A DNA stretch of 64,000 nt from Nocardia suismassiliense. Its GTDB lineage: Bacteria; Actinomycetota; Actinomycetes; Mycobacteriales; Mycobacteriaceae. A program made the translations under genes and the position numbers. Shown here one piece after another: positions 24,620 through 33,732 of this stretch; within the stretch, counting starts at the first letter, position 1; every line of letters starts with the position of its first letter. The notes under the pieces are model-generated. The model was not told the DNA's origin. It saw only the letters and a program-made list of their open reading frames with translations, and made no database searches. The stretch lies in assembly GCF_900269665.1 (NCBI RefSeq), contig NZ_LT985361.1, forward strand, positions 1,427,374-1,491,373, written 5' to 3'.

Positions 24620-27600
24620 TCAGGGTTGGTAGCGGCGGTGATCGGTGGCGAAATCGTCGGCGATGGTGGCGGCGAGTTCGACGTAGGCGCGTTTGGTGTG
24701 TTTGTGCAGGCGGTGCAGATCGATCTCGGCGCCCTCGGACATGTGCGCGTCGAACGGGATGATGTGCACGGCGCGGCACCGGGACAGGAAGTACTCCCGC
24801 AGCTGTTGGATGCCGACATTCGGGGATCCGGCGCGCGGCGAGTTGATCACCACCACCGCGTTGCGGACCAGATGATCGTGTCCGTGCAGCGACAGCCAGT
24901 CCAAAGTGGCTGCGGCACTGCGGGCGCCGTCGATCGCGGGGGAGGAGATGAGCACCAGTGAGTGCGCCAGATCCAGCACGCCCGACATCGCCGAATGCAT
25001 CAGTCCCGTACCGCAGTCGGTCAGGATGATGTTGTAGAAGCGCTGCAGGATCCGGGCGACCGCACGGTACTCCTCCTCGCTGAACGCCTCCGATGCCGCC
25101 GGATCGCGTTCGCTGGCAAGCACTTCCAGGCGACTGGTGGCCTGCGAGGTGTGCCTGCGCACATCCGAGTAGCGCTGGATCGACGGGTCGAGCAGCAGAT
25201 CACGCACGGTGGACCTGGTCTGCAGTGGCACCCGCTGGGACAGCGTGCCGAAGTCGGGGTTGGCGTCCACCGCGATCACCCGGTCGCCGCGGATCGACGC
25301 GAAGATCGAGCCGATACCCATTGTGGTGGTGGTCTTTCCGACACCACCCTTCAGCGACAGCGTCGCGATCCGGTAGTCGCCGCGCACGGGTTGCCGGATC
25401 CGGGCGACCAGCTCCTGCAACCGCAGTTCCTCCGCGGACAACCCGGGATTGATCGCGCCACCGGACACGTGATGCACGGCCTTACGCCAGCCGCTGCCCG
25501 GCGACTTCTTGGCCCGGCGCATCGGCACATCGTCCAGCGATGGCGGCGGACCCGACTGGTATTGCACGCCCGGCTGGTACTGACCACCGACCGGTCCCGG
25601 CGGACGACCCCACTGGCCCGGCGGTTGCGGCGGCGCGGGCGGTGTCCCACCCGGCGCCTGGCCACCGACCTGCGGTCCGGCGAATCCGCCTGGCGCACGC
25701 GAAGAAACCTCGGGCGCTTGCGGTCCCGGCTGATCGTTGCCAGGTGCTTGTCCGCCGGCAGATGGTGCTGTTTGGCCCGGAGCTTGGGCTGCCGGTGCGG
25801 CTTGGTTGTGCCATGGAACGCCAGGTGCGGGCGGTCCTGGCTGTTCGCTGACTGGTGCTTGTCCGCCCGCGGACGGTGCTGTCTGGCCCGGGGTTTGGGC
25901 TGCCGGTGCGGCTTGGTTGTGCCAAGGAGCGCCGGGCACCGGCGGTCCTGGCTGCTCGCTGACCGGTGCTTGCCCGCCGACGGATGGTGCTGTCCGGCTC
26001 GGGGTTTGGGCTGCTTGGTTGAGCCACGGGACGCCAGGTGCGGGCGGGCCGGGCTGTTCGTTGCTTGGTGCCTGCCCGCCGACCGCCGGTGGCCGACCTA
26101 CGGACTCGTCTGCCCACACCGGCGCCGCGGCGTTGCGCCACGGCTCACTCGGTGCCGGTGCCGGTGCCGGTGCCGGTGCCGGTGCCGGTGGTGCGGGCTG
26201 CTCGCTGCTCGGGGCCTGACCGCCGGACGTCTGCGGCGGGTATCCGGTCGGGCCGCCCGGTCCGCTCTGATTCGCCGGTGCGTACGGCCCAACCGGCGGC
26301 TGCGGGAGGTCATTGCGAGGCTGCGGCTGTCCGCCGGGGCGCTGCGCCGACTCCTCGGGTGCACCCGGCAGCCCGTCGATCTCGGCGGGCAGGCGATGCC
26401 GACCGCTGGCGGACGGCCGTGTCGCTCCGGTGTTGGACGAGGGCACCCAACCGGGTGCCTGGAGGGAGTTGTCGCGTTGTGGCTGACCGGATTCCGGGCG
26501 TTCGGCGCCTGATGTGGCAGGTTCGGCCGGTCGGGCGGGCAGCGGCGGGACCGCTGTGCCGTTCGCACCTGGTTGCACGGCGGACGGGCCGGCCGGTCGT
26601 TCAGGCGCGCCGACGGTGTCGCCGGGTGACGACTGTCCCGCTGCCGGGGCGATCGGGCTCGATGGTGTCGAACCCGCGGCGGGTCCACGGCTCGGAAGTT
26701 CCTGTCCCGGTGCGGCGGCAGGAGGTGTCGTGGCGCTGGCGGCGTTCTCCGCACCCGACCGCTCACGATCCGGTGCCTGCGGTGCGCGTCCCTGCGGCCC
26801 GGTTACGGGCGCCGCCGGGGGAACGACGCTGTCACCGGGTGCGCGGCCTTGATCCTGCGGCCCGGGTCGGGTGGGCGGCGCCGAAGATGTTGGCGCACTC
26901 GGTCGTTCGGCGGCATTGTCGCCCGGTGCCTGCGGTATCCGGCTTGCGGCAGGCGGCTCTTGTCCGCGTACCGGTGCGTCGGGTCGTGCCTGCGGTGTCT
27001 GCTCGGCGGACGGAGCCGTCGACGAGCCGCCTTGCGCCGGTGGCGGATCGGGCAACGGTGGGGGATCCGGCAGCGGTGGCCGACGCGGCGGTGCGGCCGG
27101 TGCGGTCGTCGCCTGCTCGGGCCGCGGTCCGGCCAGCCACGGCGGCGGGCCATCGGGCTCGGGCGGCGCGTAACGCTCCGCGGGAGCCTGCGGCGCATTG
27201 GTCGCGGCTTGCGGCGGCGCATCCGGAATGGGCGGTGACGCCTGCGGCGGCGGATCCGGGAGCGCGGGTGGCGGCGGCAGATCCGGCCGGGCGGGCTGGT
27301 GCCGGGTGGCCGGGTCGGTCGAGACGGGCGGCTCGGTGGCAGCGCGACTGCCCAGCGGTTGGAAGGCCGGGGGCGGCGGGCCGGGGTTCCGGGTGGGCAG
27401 TCCCTGTGCGGGTCCGCTGGTGCGCTGCGGCGGTGCCTCGGTCCGCGCAGCCGGTGCCTCCGGACGCTGTGCCGGTGCTTCGGTACGTTGCGGCGGACCG
27501 GCCTGCCACACGTCATCCGTACGCGGTTGCACGTAGGCATCCAGTCCAGGCTGACGCCACGGGTCCGCGCGCGGACTGTCGGGCTGCGGCGGCTCCGGCG

Positions 27601-27853
27601 AGCGGGAACCTGCCTCGGGTGTGCGACCGTGCGGGCCGGCCGCGGGCTGCTGCTCTTCGGTGGCCGGGGTGTCGTTCTTGTCCCGGCGCCAACCCTTGCG
27701 CTTCTTGTCTTGACGTCGGCGGCTGGGTCTCTCGTCGATCACATCGTCGGAGGGAAGGTTCTGCACCGGCGCTTCGTAGCCGACCTGTGTGACATCACTC
27801 TCGGACAGCCACGGCGGCAGCATGGGGAGGCCGTCATTATTGCGGCTCAACAC
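24620..27853 (-). CDS. EspI-like protein: Pro/Ala-rich region fused to MinD/ParA-type ATPase
   Basis: 1077 residues from a GTG; a TTG one codon on has better spacing to GAGGGGG. A basic segment (RRRQDKKRKGWRRDK, about 45-60) precedes a disordered Pro/Ala/Gln-rich region of some 750 residues with tandem 37-residue repeats. The C-terminal 260 residues are a ParA/MinD ATPase with the deviant Walker A KGGVGKTTT, VIAVDANPDFGTL (switch region) and NIILTDCGTG. This is the design of EspI (Rv3876) of ESX-1, which limits secretion when ATP is low. It sits 2.5 kb from the ESX core, beside infA, so membership in the first ESX system is inferred. Confidence 0.78.
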   Translation of the reverse strand: MLSRNNDGLPMLPPWLSESDVTQVGYEAPVQNLPSDDVIDERPSRRRQDKKRKGWRRDKNDTPATEEQQPAAGPHGRTPEAGSRSPEPPQPDSPRADPWRQPGLDAYVQPRTDDVWQAGPPQRTEAPAQRPEAPAARTEAPPQRTSGPAQGLPTRNPGPPPPAFQPLGSRAATEPPVSTDPATRHQPARPDLPPPPALPDPPPQASPPIPDAPPQAATNAPQAPAERYAPPEPDGPPPWLAGPRPEQATTAPAAPPRRPPLPDPPPLPDPPPAQGGSSTAPSAEQTPQARPDAPVRGQEPPAASRIPQAPGDNAAERPSAPTSSAPPTRPGPQDQGRAPGDSVVPPAAPVTGPQGRAPQAPDRERSGAENAASATTPPAAAPGQELPSRGPAAGSTPSSPIAPAAGQSSPGDTVGAPERPAGPSAVQPGANGTAVPPLPARPAEPATSGAERPESGQPQRDNSLQAPGWVPSSNTGATRPSASGRHRLPAEIDGLPGAPEESAQRPGGQPQPRNDLPQPPVGPYAPANQSGPGGPTGYPPQTSGGQAPSSEQPAPPAPAPAPAPAPAPSEPWRNAAAPVWADESVGRPPAVGGQAPSNEQPGPPAPGVPWLNQAAQTPSRTAPSVGGQAPVSEQPGPPVPGAPWHNQAAPAAQTPGQTAPSAGGQAPVSEQPGPPAPGVPWHNQAAPAAQAPGQTAPSAGGQAPGNDQPGPQAPEVSSRAPGGFAGPQVGGQAPGGTPPAPPQPPGQWGRPPGPVGGQYQPGVQYQSGPPPSLDDVPMRRAKKSPGSGWRKAVHHVSGGAINPGLSAEELRLQELVARIRQPVRGDYRIATLSLKGGVGKTTTTMGIGSIFASIRGDRVIAVDANPDFGTLSQRVPLQTRSTVRDLLLDPSIQRYSDVRRHTSQATSRLEVLASERDPAASEAFSEEEYRAVARILQRFYNIILTDCGTGLMHSAMSGVLDLAHSLVLISSPAIDGARSAAATLDWLSLHGHDHLVRNAVVVINSPRAGSPNVGIQQLREYFLSRCRAVHIIPFDAHMSEGAEIDLHRLHKHTKRAYVELAATIADDFATDHRRYQP
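25747..26082 (-). repeat. Tandem 111-bp (37-residue) coding repeats in the EspI-like gene
   Basis: Unit starts at 25747, 25858, 25969 and 26071 give periods of 111, 111 and 102 bp, so the frame is kept (37, 37, 34 residues). Each unit encodes a GGQAPxSEQPGPP core and a PWxNQAA motif. Units differ at many third positions, so the array is not brand new. The region probably varies in length between strains. Confidence 0.85.
26151..26186 (-). repeat. Six perfect GGTGCC hexamers encoding an Ala-Pro run
   Basis: Six exact copies of a 6-bp unit, coding for alternating Pro and Ala within the disordered region of the EspI-like protein. Slippage here would change length by two residues per unit without breaking the frame. 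Confidence 0.85.
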
Positions 27854-28168
27854 ATCCCCCTCGAATCTGCTCGACCCTCTTTACCTGGACAGCGGTCAGT
27901 TTACGCGACGTCCGGACATCGCAGAGGGGCAGGAGGCCAGGGCGCTGCGGCCCTCGATTTCGTGCTCTGATCGGGGCGGAGAGAGTACCGGCGGGAGCTA
28001 CCACCGACACCCATTTTTGCCGGAACCATCCGGTACCGGTAAGCTGGAGCGGCGGTGCACCTATGCGCCGACTGTTTGCATGTCGTCGGTCAGTTTCGGC
28101 CGATTGATCCATGTAAGCAGAAACAAGCCAAACAAACCAGGTTGAGCGTAACCGGGATCGCGGAGGAC
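27854..28168. other. Divergent promoter region between the EspI-like gene and infA
   Basis: 315 bp without a credible gene. It must carry the promoter of the infA ribosomal operon (plus) and of the EspI-like gene (minus). I could not place -10/-35 elements with confidence. The infA ribosome binding site (CGGAGG) lies at its right end. Confidence 0.5.
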
Positions 28169-28390
28169 ATGGCGAAGAAAGACGGGGCCATCGAGGTCGA
28201 GGGTCGAGTTGTCGAGCCGCTGCCCAATGCGATGTTCCGGATCGAGCTCGAGAACGGTCACAAGGTTCTCGCGCACATCAGCGGGAAGATGCGGCAGCAC
28301 TACATTCGTATCCTCCCCGAGGACCGCGTGGTCGTCGAGCTTTCCCCATACGACCTGTCACGCGGCCGGATCGTCTACCGCTACAAGTAA
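28169..28390 (+). CDS. infA: Translation initiation factor IF-1
   Basis: 73 residues from the ATG at 28169, seven bases after GGAGG; longer in-frame starts upstream are not supported. It is a single S1-type OB fold with the near-invariant [14 protein letters not shown] start and RGRIVYRYK end. IF-1 binds the 30S A site and helps initiator tRNA selection. It opens the conserved infA-rpmJ-rpsM-rpsK-rpsD-rpoA-rplQ run. Confidence 0.98.
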
Positions 28391-28503
28391 ATCGAATCGG
28401 GCGATCTCTCCTCGCGGAGTGTGCCCGGGTCGATTCACTTCGGTGAGGTGAGAAGTTCGCCTGGCCGTGCAGGACCGTCGCTCGACAGAGCGGCACAACA
28501 GAC

Positions 28504-28552
28504 TTCCCCAGCGAAAAGGCTGGGGAAAAACTGTGTTCACACCCGTGTGAAC
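28504..28552. promoter_or_regulatory. Two hairpins in the infA-rpmJ spacer
   Basis: A 9-bp stem (28504-28512 with 28519-28527, loop GAAAAG) is followed by an 8-bp palindrome with a 2-nt loop (28535-28552), just 20 bp before the rpmJ start. In mRNA both would fold close to the rpmJ ribosome binding site. They may tune rpmJ translation or partially terminate transcription. As DNA, the second is also operator-like. Confidence 0.4.
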
Positions 28553-28572
28553 CACAACAAGATTGGACGGAC

Positions 28573-28686
28573 GTGAAGGTTCAGCCGAGCGTCAAGAAGA
28601 TCTGCGAGAAGTGCAAGGTGATCCGCCGTCACGGTCGGGTCATGGTGATCTGCGACAACCTGCGCCACAAGCAGCGCCAGGGCTGA
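28573..28686 (+). CDS. rpmJ: 50S ribosomal protein L36
   Basis: 37 residues starting at a GTG ([19 protein letters not shown]). The zinc-ribbon residues C-x2-C, a third Cys and a His are all present, so it is the zinc-binding (C+) form. Standard position between infA and rpsM. A short gene that is easily missed; the start is fixed by homology to L36 proteins. Confidence 0.97.
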   Translation: MKVQPSVKKICEKCKVIRRHGRVMVICDNLRHKQRQG

Positions 28687-28903
28687 TCAAGCGGGAGGCA
28701 ACTCCCGTCGATCACCAGCCGGGCACCGATCACTGATCGGCTTGGCCAACTAAAGAAGAACTCCCAGCTCCAGCCGCACGCTGCGGTATTCCGGGTTCGC
28801 TCGGAAGGCGTGTGCGCCAACCACCGGTACGGAGGCCGGTGCCCCACCAAGACGAGGGGACGGACAGGGAGCAGACCTCCGCAACAGCTAAGGAACCTGC
28901 CAC

Positions 28904-29278
<375 letters not shown>

Positions 29279-29288
29279 GGGATAACCG

Positions 29289-29702
29289 ATGCCTCCGAAG
29301 TCCAGGGCCTCCGGCCCCAAGAAGACCCAGAAGTCGCGTCGCCGGGAAAAGAAGAACGTCCCGCACGGCCACGCGCACATCAAGAGCACGTTCAACAACA
29401 CCATCGTGTCGATCACCGACCCGGCCGGAAACGTCATCTCGTGGGCGTCCTCGGGCCACGTCGGCTTCAAGGGTTCGCGCAAGTCGACCCCGTTCGCCGC
29501 GCAGCTCGCCGCCGAGAACGCTGCCCGCAAGGCGCAGGAGAACGGCGTCAAGAAGGTCGACGTCTTCGTGAAGGGCCCGGGTTCGGGCCGCGAGACCGCG
29601 ATCCGTTCGCTGCAGGCCGCGGGCCTGGAGGTCGGCACGATCTCCGACGTCACCCCCCAGCCGCACAACGGCTGCCGTCCGCCCAAGCGTCGTCGCGTCT
29701 AG
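29289..29702 (+). CDS. rpsK: 30S ribosomal protein S11
   Basis: 137 residues with the S11 landmarks [32 protein letters not shown] and the C-terminal [13 protein letters not shown]. It binds the platform of the 30S subunit near the mRNA exit. Located between rpsM and rpsD as in other actinobacteria. Confidence 0.98.
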   Translation: MPPKSRASGPKKTQKSRRREKKNVPHGHAHIKSTFNNTIVSITDPAGNVISWASSGHVGFKGSRKSTPFAAQLAAENAARKAQENGVKKVDVFVKGPGSGRETAIRSLQAAGLEVGTISDVTPQPHNGCRPPKRRRV

Positions 29703-29724
29703 CGGGAAAGGAAAGAGATAAAAA

Positions 29725-30330
29725 ATGGCTCGTTATACAGGCCCCATCACCCGCAAGTCGCGTCGTCTGCGCGTCGACCTCGTCGGCGGCGACCAGGCGT
29801 TCGAGCGTCGCCCGTACCCGCCCGGCCAGCACGGCCGCGCGCGGATCAAGGAGAGCGAGTACCTGCTCCAGCTGCAGGAGAAGCAGAAGGCTCGCTTCTC
29901 CTACGGCGTCATGGAGAAGCAGTTCCGCCGGTACTACGAAGAGGCCAACCGCCTCAAGGGCAAGACCGGTGACAACCTGCTGCGTCTGCTCGAGTGCCGC
30001 CTGGACAACGTCGTGTACCGCGCCGGTCTGGCCCGTACCCGTCGTCAGGCTCGCCAGCTCGTCAGCCACGGCCACTTCCTGGTGAACAACCGGAGCGTCA
30101 ACGTTCCGAGCTTCCAGGTGACCCAGTACGACATCATCGATGTCAAGGAGAAGTCGCTGGGCACGCTGCCGTTCCAGGTTGCGCGCGAGACCGTCGGCGA
30201 CCGGCCGGTTCCCGGCTGGCTGCAGGTCATCCCGGGCCGTCTGCGGATCCTGGTGCACCAGCAGCCCGAGCGCGCCCAGATCGATGTGCCGCTCTCGGAA
30301 CAGCTCATCGTCGAGTACTACTCGAAGTAA
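29725..30330 (+). CDS. rpsD: 30S ribosomal protein S4
   Basis: 201 residues. The N-terminal region starts MARYTGPITRKSRRLRVDL, and the S4 RNA-binding domain is at about residues 91-155 (RLDNVVYRAGLARTRRQARQLV). S4 nucleates 30S assembly and in many bacteria represses its own operon. The RBS AAAGGAAAGAG is strong. A 102-bp spacer separates it from rpoA. Confidence 0.98.
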   Translation: MARYTGPITRKSRRLRVDLVGGDQAFERRPYPPGQHGRARIKESEYLLQLQEKQKARFSYGVMEKQFRRYYEEANRLKGKTGDNLLRLLECRLDNVVYRAGLARTRRQARQLVSHGHFLVNNRSVNVPSFQVTQYDIIDVKEKSLGTLPFQVARETVGDRPVPGWLQVIPGRLRILVHQQPERAQIDVPLSEQLIVEYYSK

Positions 30331-30432
30331 CACGCTGCTACACGGTGCGTGATCCATCTAGTCGGTGGATCACGCACAACCCCTAAAACGAGGCGTCAAA
30401 TAGCGGGCGCCCAAACAGGAGGATGATCCTAA

Positions 30433-31491
30433 ATGCTGATTTCACAGCGTCCGACACTGACCGAAGAGGTCGTTGCCGAGAACCGCTCGAAGTTCACCAT
30501 CGAACCGCTCGAGCCGGGTTTCGGTTACACCCTGGGCAATTCGCTGCGGCGTACCCTGCTGTCCTCGATTCCGGGGGCCGCGGTCACGAGCATTCGTATC
30601 GACGGCGTGCTGCACGAGTTCACCACCGTCCCGGGCGTGAAGGAAGATGTCACCGACATCATCCTGAACCTCAAGGGCCTGGTCGTGTCCTCGGAGGAGG
30701 ACGAGCCGGTCACGATGTACGTGCGCAAGCAGGGCCCCGGCACCGTCACCGCTGGTGACATCGTGCCGCCGACCGGCGTCGTCGTGCACAACCCGGACAT
30801 GCACATCGCCACCCTGAACGACAAGGGCAAGCTGGAGATCGAGCTCGTGGTCGAGCGCGGTCGCGGCTACGTCCCCGCCGTGCAGAACAAGGCGTCCGGT
30901 GCGGAAATCGGCCGGATCCCGGTGGATTCGATCTACTCGCCGGTGCTCAAGGTGACCTACAAGGTCGAGGCCACCCGTGTCGAACAGCGCACCGACTTCG
31001 ACCGTCTGATCCTGGACGTGGAGACCAAGAACTCCATCAGCGCACGGGACGCGCTCGCCTCGGCGGGCAAGACCCTGGTCGAGCTCTTCGGCCTGGCCCG
31101 TGAGCTCAACGTCGAAGCCGAAGGCATCGAGATCGGCCCGTCGCCGGCCGAGGCGGACCACATCGCCTCGTTCGGTCTGCCGATCGAGGACCTGGACCTC
31201 ACCGTCCGGTCCTACAACTGCCTCAAGCGCGAGGGTGTGCACACCGTGGGCGAGCTCGTCGCCCGCACCGAGTCGGACCTGCTGGACATCCGCAACTTCG
31301 GCCAGAAGTCCATCGACGAGGTCAAGGTCAAGCTGCACGCGCTCGGCCTCTCGCTCAAGGACAGCCCGGCGTCGTTCGATCCTTCGTCTGTGGTGGGTTA
31401 CGACGCGAGCACCGGAACGTGGAGCGACAGCGGCACGTTCAGTGACACCGACGGTGGCGAGCAGGACTACGCCGAGACCGAACAGCTCTAG
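30433..31491 (+). CDS. rpoA: RNA polymerase alpha subunit
   Basis: 352 residues. The N-terminal dimerisation domain spans about 1-235 ([25 protein letters not shown]). The C-terminal DNA-binding domain is at about 250-320 ([37 protein letters not shown]). An acidic tail rich in Asp/Glu/Thr follows. It assembles the polymerase core and contacts UP elements and activators. Co-transcribed with the ribosomal genes around it. Confidence 0.98.
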   Translation: MLISQRPTLTEEVVAENRSKFTIEPLEPGFGYTLGNSLRRTLLSSIPGAAVTSIRIDGVLHEFTTVPGVKEDVTDIILNLKGLVVSSEEDEPVTMYVRKQGPGTVTAGDIVPPTGVVVHNPDMHIATLNDKGKLEIELVVERGRGYVPAVQNKASGAEIGRIPVDSIYSPVLKVTYKVEATRVEQRTDFDRLILDVETKNSISARDALASAGKTLVELFGLARELNVEAEGIEIGPSPAEADHIASFGLPIEDLDLTVRSYNCLKREGVHTVGELVARTESDLLDIRNFGQKSIDEVKVKLHALGLSLKDSPASFDPSSVVGYDASTGTWSDSGTFSDTDGGEQDYAETEQL

Positions 31492-31543
31492 GCCAGACGC
31501 GGGGTAGGCACCCCGGCCCGGCCTCACACAAGGAGAACCAACA

Positions 31544-32068
31544 ATGCCCAAGCCCAAGAAGGGTGCTCGCTTCGGCGGGTCGGCGTCGCACCAGAAGGCG
31601 ATCTTCGCCAATCTGGCGACGGCGCTCTTCGAGCACGGTCGAATCTCGACCACCGAGTCCAAGGCCAAGGCACTGCGTCCCTACGCCGAGAAGCTTGTCA
31701 CCAAGGCGAAGGCAGGCACCCTTGCCGACCGTCGCGAGGTGCTCAAGGTGATCCGCAACAAGGACGTCGTGCACGAGCTCTTCGCCACGATCGGCCCCTC
31801 GTTCGAGGGTCGCGAGGGCGGCTACACGCGCATCACCAAGACGCTGCCGCGTAAGGGTGACAATGCGCCGATGGCCATCATCGAGCTGGTCCGGGAGAAG
31901 ACCGTGACCAACGAGGCCGACCGCGCTCGCCGGGTCGCCTCGTCCAAGAAGACCGAAGAGGCCCCGGCCGCTGAGGTTGTCGAGGACAAGGCCGACGACG
32001 CTGTTGCCGAGACCGCTGAGGTCGAGGCCCCGGCTGCCGACGAGAAGGCCACCGAAGACAAGGCCTGA
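31544..32068 (+). CDS. rplQ: 50S ribosomal protein L17 with acidic C-terminal extension
   Basis: 174 residues; the usual L17 core is about 120. The core begins [20 protein letters not shown] and contains [19 protein letters not shown]. After residue 125 an Ala/Glu-rich acidic tail is added, as in other actinobacteria. The tail may act in assembly, but its role is unknown. A hairpin follows before truA. Confidence 0.97.
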   Translation: MPKPKKGARFGGSASHQKAIFANLATALFEHGRISTTESKAKALRPYAEKLVTKAKAGTLADRREVLKVIRNKDVVHELFATIGPSFEGREGGYTRITKTLPRKGDNAPMAIIELVREKTVTNEADRARRVASSKKTEEAPAAEVVEDKADDAVAETAEVEAPAADEKATEDKA

Positions 32069-32100
32069 GGATGCCCGGCGTTCGCGTCGGAGTTTCTGAT

Positions 32101-32138
32101 CGAGCCCGCCGCCCGCATTCCGCGGGTCGGCGGGTTCG
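32101..32138 (+). terminator. Hairpin between rplQ and truA
   Basis: A long GC-rich stem with one bulge (CGAGCCCGCCGCCCGC pairs with GCGGGTCGGCGGGTTCG) and a 5-nt loop, followed by TTCGTTCGTT. It is a plausible terminator or attenuator that lowers transcription into truA. Confidence 0.6.
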
Positions 32139-32159
32139 TTCGTTGACCAGGAGATCGAA

Positions 32160-33104
32160 GTGAGCGCGGAGGACTCGATGCTGTCGGCTAGCTCGTCGTC
32201 GAACTCGGCTGGGCCGGAGCAGGATTCGGCTGTGCCGGGGCTGGATTCGGCCGAGCCGACGCGGGATGCGGCGCCGGTTGACGCGACCGCCCGGTTCCGG
32301 CTCGACATCAGTTACGACGGAACCGATTTCACCGGCTGGGCGCGCCAGCCCGGCCTGCGCACCGTGCAGGGCGTGCTGGAGGAGTCGCTGAGCAAGGTGT
32401 TCCGCGAGCCGGTGCAGCTGACCGTCGCGGGTCGCACCGACGCCGGCGTGCACGCCGAAGGGCAAGTCGCCCACTTCGATACGACCGCCGAGCTCGACCC
32501 GGCCAGGCTGGTGCACCGGATGGCGCGTTTCCTGCCGAAGGATGTGCGGATCAAGGATGTTCGCCTCGTCCCGGCCGAATTCGACGCTCGTTTCTCGGCG
32601 ATCCGCAGGCATTACGCGTACCGGCTGACCACCGCTCCCTATGGCGCCGAACCGCTGCAGGCCCGCAGCATTGTGGGCTGCCGCCACGATGTCGATATCG
32701 ATGCCATGCGCGCGGCGTCTCGAAAGCTGTTGGGCCTGCACAACTTCGCGGCCTTTTGCCGCCGCCGCGAGGGCGCGACGACGGTGCGGGAACTTCAGCG
32801 CTTCGACTGGGAACACGACGGCGACCTGCTCACCGCGTATGTCAGCGCGGATGCCTTCTGCTGGTCCATGGTTCGCAGCCTGGTCGGTGCCGTGCTTGCG
32901 GTGGGTGAGGGACGCCGCACGCCGGACTGGGTCGGCGGCCTGCTGAACGAAACCGAGCGCTCCAGCTCGGTCACCGTGGCTCCTGCGCACGGTCTGAGCC
33001 TGATCGCCGTCGACTATCCCGCCGACGCGGATCTTGCCGCGCGCAACGCGCAGACCAGAGAAGTGCGCACCGTGCCGTCGGGTGAAAGTTGTTGCGGGGG
33101 CTGA
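32160..33104 (+). CDS. truA: tRNA pseudouridine(38-40) synthase TruA
   Basis: 314 residues from a GTG. A disordered Ser/Ala-rich extension of about 45 residues precedes the enzyme core, which starts at [20 protein letters not shown]. The catalytic Asp is D94 in [10 protein letters not shown]. Other landmarks are [18 protein letters not shown] and [17 protein letters not shown]. It makes pseudouridine at positions 38-40 of the tRNA anticodon arm. The order rplQ-truA matches M. tuberculosis (Rv3456c-Rv3455c). A start nearer the core cannot be excluded. Confidence 0.95.
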   Translation: MSAEDSMLSASSSSNSAGPEQDSAVPGLDSAEPTRDAAPVDATARFRLDISYDGTDFTGWARQPGLRTVQGVLEESLSKVFREPVQLTVAGRTDAGVHAEGQVAHFDTTAELDPARLVHRMARFLPKDVRIKDVRLVPAEFDARFSAIRRHYAYRLTTAPYGAEPLQARSIVGCRHDVDIDAMRAASRKLLGLHNFAAFCRRREGATTVRELQRFDWEHDGDLLTAYVSADAFCWSMVRSLVGAVLAVGEGRRTPDWVGGLLNETERSSSVTVAPAHGLSLIAVDYPADADLAARNAQTREVRTVPSGESCCGG

Positions 33105-33164
33105 ATTTCTAGCCGACACTGCGCCCGCGCCGCACAACCGGCTGCGGCGCGGGCGCGGAGTCGT

Positions 33165-33611
33165 TCAGTTGGACGATCCGGCTTCGATCGTCTTCTGCTG
33201 CGAGGACCCGCTGGCGACCTCGATGCGGCGCGGCTTGGCCCGTTCGGCGATCGGAATCGTCACGGACAGCACGCCGTTGTTGTATGCGGCGCTGATCTTG
33301 TCGGCATCGACGTTGTCGCCGAGGCTGATCTGGCGCATGAAATTGCCCGCGAAGCGCTCGGAGGCGATCCACTGGACGCCTTCCTCGCTGGGTGCGCTGC
33401 GCTGCGCACGCAGGGTCAGGGTGCCGTTGTCCACGCTCACATCCACCGAGCCGGGATCGACTCCGGGCAGGTCGGCGTGCAGGACGTAGTGGTCACCCGC
33501 TTTGAACAGATCCATCGGCATGAATCGCGGGGCGCGGGAGGAACCCGCGGTCTCACCGAGCAGCTGGCGCGCGACGGTGTCCATGTCATGGAATGGATCG
33601 AACCTCAGCAC
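33165..33611 (-). CDS. Hsp20/alpha-crystallin small heat shock protein
   Basis: 148 residues from the GTG at 33611, six bases after GGAGGTG; an ATG at 33650 lacks a good ribosome binding site. It begins VLRFDPFHDMD and contains the alpha-crystallin domain (about 40-135) with HYVLHADLPGVDPGSVDVSVDNGTL and a final NNGVLSVTIP. It holds unfolding proteins as a chaperone without ATP. A CIRCE element lies 74 bp upstream, so HrcA very likely represses it. It is not next to groES/groEL or dnaJ. Confidence 0.95.
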   Translation of the reverse strand: MLRFDPFHDMDTVARQLLGETAGSSRAPRFMPMDLFKAGDHYVLHADLPGVDPGSVDVSVDNGTLTLRAQRSAPSEEGVQWIASERFAGNFMRQISLGDNVDADKISAAYNNGVLSVTIPIAERAKPRRIEVASGSSQQKTIEAGSSN

Positions 33612-33684
33612 AGCAATCACCTCCATTTCACCTGTGGCGACGCCTGCCACCGCGGTAGGCGCCGGTAGCTGTGCACCACCAAAG

Positions 33685-33711
33685 TTAGCACTCTCGACCC
33701 GCGAGTGCTAA
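33685..33711. promoter_or_regulatory. CIRCE operator (HrcA binding site)
   Basis: An exact match to the consensus TTAGCACTC-N9-GAGTGCTAA: both 9-bp arms are perfect. It lies between the hsp20 gene (minus) and the divergent oxidoreductase gene (plus). HrcA is the heat-labile repressor that binds CIRCE, so heat should induce hsp20. Confidence 0.96.
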
Positions 33712-33732
33712 CGATTCGGGGCAGGAATTTTT

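Noticed and set aside
25747..26082. 111-bp repeats considered as a mobile or CRISPR-like element
   Set aside because: They keep the reading frame and encode a consistent Pro-rich peptide, so they are coding repeats.
26038..27792. 584-codon plus-strand frame opposite the EspI-like gene
   Set aside because: Arg/Ala-rich product created by antisense reading of Pro/Gln/Ala codons; no ribosome binding site or domain.
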